Shown: piece after piece, positions 62,061 to 64,000 of the stretch
How positions within the stretch are numbered: position 1 is the stretch's first letter
How the letters are laid out: every line of letters starts with the position of its first letter
NCBI GenBank assembly: GCA_037447655.1
Contig: JBBHKE010002007.1
Location: 39,231 to 103,230 of the forward strand
Direction of reading: 5' to 3'
DNA length: 64,000 bases
DNA from: Zygnema cylindricum
Taxonomy: Eukaryota; Streptophyta; Zygnematophyceae; Zygnematales; Zygnemataceae
Notes under the pieces: model-generated
The model's database searches: none
What the model was told of the DNA's origin: nothing
The model's input: only the letters and a program-made list of their open reading frames with translations
Made by a program: the position numbers and the translations under genes

Positions 62061-63200
62061 TTCCTCTCCCCTCTTTCGTCTTAAAGTCTTAAGGCTGTTG
62101 CGATGTGTCGGCCTGAGTTTCCTAAAGTTGGACGTGGACTCTATCTTGGGCAGTCGCTGAACCTATGGCTTGGAAACGTTCATCCAAAGTCCTCGGGACA
62201 CCATTAATAGTGTTACCGCCATTATCACCATTATTCGTGTGGATGTTGATGAGGTTGTTGGCATTATTGCTCGTAAAGTTGCCACGTGGTAGATTTCCAT
62301 TTTCTACAGATGTCACGGAAGGACTCGCACGTGTGAAGCGTCCACCTGAGCTCTCCGTGGAAGGGGAAAGAGCCACTCCATTCGGCCATGGATGGTTAGA
62401 GGAAAGGCGAGGGATTAGGGTTTTAGGAATTAGGATTTTAGTTTTGAAAAAGGTTTAGGAGTTTAAAGATTAGTGTGGAAACGTTAGGATTTTGAATTAA
62501 AAAGGTGTAAAAAAATGAATCGTACGAGATGTTTTTTGGATGGGGTTGGCAAAGTAAAAACCGCAAAGGAAGAGAAATAGGATTAGGGTTAGGGTTTGAG
62601 AGAGGGAATCGGAAAGTATGGATCAGCTTTCAGTTTTTAATTATTTCGTCGGTCAAGGTTTTGTAGGCGTCACGTCGTCGAAAGCAAAGATTTACTCCAT
62701 GTTTCATGTACAGTCGTACAAATTTGTGAGTATTCGGAAGTACGGTTGCTGAAAAAGCTGGTTTCCGATTGTACGATTTTTGTAGAGCGCGTATCGCGAT
62801 TTGATGGTGGTGTACATGGAGCAAAGGCAAAGGCCGCAAACTGTCACCGAAACCGTGACTGACCGTTAACTGGATGCGCCGGTTGCAGAACGGATTTGGT
62901 TACCAAATTTAGGGGTCAGGCGCGTTCGGTCGGGTGATTCATGAACACAAAAATAAAATCGGTTACGGTCGGGTAAGCAATAAACAAACTAAAACATTGT
63001 TATCCAATTCGTATGAATTTTGACTTTTTTCCGAAAACTACGAAGGATTCGCTAGTTTCGTAAATTTCGTACGTCTGAAGTTGTATGAAAAAATTTACGG
63101 ACATTTTTAAAAAAATGGCATTGCGCGTGAATTTTTATATATTCTTCTTCCTTCTTCATAAAAAAACCGCTATTACAGACGCCATAAATTTCGTCGTTTA
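62061..63200. other. intergenic with inverted telo-box
   Basis: The minus strand has AAACCCTAACCCTAA (62583-62597), a telo-box typical of plant promoters and 5' leaders. No convincing gene follows it in that direction (see rejected items). The rest is GTAC-rich. Confidence 0.4.
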
Positions 63201-63305
63201 ACCTGTCATTGAAGCCACTCTTTAGGGTTCCAAGAACTTTGCCAGAACCATCCATGCTTAGGCAACGAGGAATCGTGTGGGGGCTTGTCAAGGCTCCAAA
63301 CGTAG

Positions 63306-63414
63306 AGCTGCTTGGGAAAAACAGAAGCTGCTTGGGAGTAACAGACGGAGAGCTGCTTAGGAGTAACAGAAGTTGCTTAGGAGTAACAGACGGAGAGTTG
63401 CTTGGGAGTAACAA
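63306..63414. repeat. tandem repeat before the BED finger
   Basis: About five copies of a 17-26 bp unit around 'gctgcttgggagtaacaga', open in the same frame as the zinc finger that follows. Confidence 0.8.
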
Positions 63415-64000
63415 AATATGTATCTGTCTTTACTGCAATTTCGAATACAATGTTCAAGTAACAAGAATTTGAAACCACGTGCTTGGAAATTTGCAAAATG
63501 GGGGCATTAGAGCTTGCATTCTATGTCCCGATGAGGTGAAGGCGAAGTTAAACACATATGAAACCACAAAATCTTCTCATGGCTCTCAAAAATGTGTCAT
63601 ATCCGATTTGGATGAACTCACTGGATGTCTTGGATTAGGCCAGGGTAGCAAGGTACAAGGTTTTCAAACAAAAACAATAAATATATTTAATAGGCATAAC
63701 AAGAAAGAGGTGGATGCAGCATGGGAAAAGGCTTTCTTTGCCAATGGGTTGTCGTTTCAACTATTGGACGACCAATATTTTAAGGCAACAACGAAGAAGA
63801 CCGAAAAGATAGGATCGTCTTACAAGTTACCCCACTCAAATACAATGAGAAGTCAACTTCTGATTGAGTCGAAAGCAACAGTCACTGACGATTTGGCAGG
63901 CTACCTCGAGACCATGAAACATACCGGTGCCTCTATCACATCAGACGGTTTGATGTTTATTGATAACACTCCTCTTCTGAACATTCTCGTAGTCACCCCC
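63415..64000 (+). pseudogene. BED-finger hAT-type transposase relic (DUF659-like), runs off the window
   Basis: A frame with a BED-type finger pattern, 'CLYCNFEYNVQVTRI', is interrupted by TGA at 63470-63472. It continues in the same frame as 'NHVLGNLQNGGIRACILCPD', supplying the His and Cys of a BED finger. The frame then stays open from 63473 to 64000 (176 codons). It holds 'FFANGLSFQLLDDQYF', 'YKLPHSNTMRSQLL' and 'HTGASITSDG', which fit the N-terminal (DUF659) part of hAT-family transposases. The enzyme would cut and paste hAT elements. The stop makes this copy defective unless it is read through or spliced. The C-terminal dimerisation domain would lie beyond the window. Confidence 0.72.

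Noticed and set aside
62122-62376. Minus-strand Asn-rich open frame downstream of a telo-box
   Set aside because: It has no in-frame ATG (it opens at GTG), and the first ATG after the telo-box gives another, short frame. No splice support or known domain.

Overview
This is nuclear DNA from a streptophyte plant (a land plant or a charophyte alga). The clues are a plant-type intracellular KEA antiporter split into 19 exons with GT-AG introns, Copia and Gypsy LTR retrotransposons, a BED/hAT transposase relic, many MITEs and abundant (CT)n microsatellites. I cannot name the species. The window is mostly repeats and contains two convincing host genes.

Layout. 1-9.4 kb is a retrotransposon graveyard: LTR fragments in both orientations, a decayed gag-only Copia-like element (C1), and minus-strand Copia gag and protease/integrase relics. 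10.2-10.6 kb holds a dispersed repeat that recurs at 49.2 kb. Two TIR elements lie at 12.7-13.5 kb. An intronless, membrane-anchored alpha/beta-hydrolase (acyl-protein thioesterase-like) gene follows at 13.80-14.78 kb. 15.5-24.8 kb is a duplicated block of purine/pyrimidine-asymmetric satellite DNA. Its first copy carries a 1,015 bp hAT-like insertion with an 8 bp target duplication, and the second copy preserves the empty site. 24.8-27.5 kb holds an LTR remnant, a second hAT-like MITE and a near-identical pair of TA-flanked MITEs.

28.06-45.46 kb is a complete KEA4/5/6-type cation/H+ antiporter gene. I reconstructed 19 exons encoding 610 residues with continuous reading phase. Its introns are filled with minisatellites, (CT)n tracts, MITEs and one assembly gap. 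Three introns contain local duplications that include a copy of the adjoining exon edge and its splice site.

45.5-50.1 kb is gene-poor. 50.4-54.3 kb is a Ty3/Gypsy element that lacks reverse transcriptase and is interrupted by the better-preserved gag-only Copia-like element C2 (54.3-58.5 kb). C2 is followed by inverted and direct LTR copies up to 60.4 kb. The right end is pyrimidine-rich DNA, then a broken BED-finger/hAT transposase running off the window at 63.4-64.0 kb.

No tRNA, rRNA, CRISPR or bacterial-type features were found.
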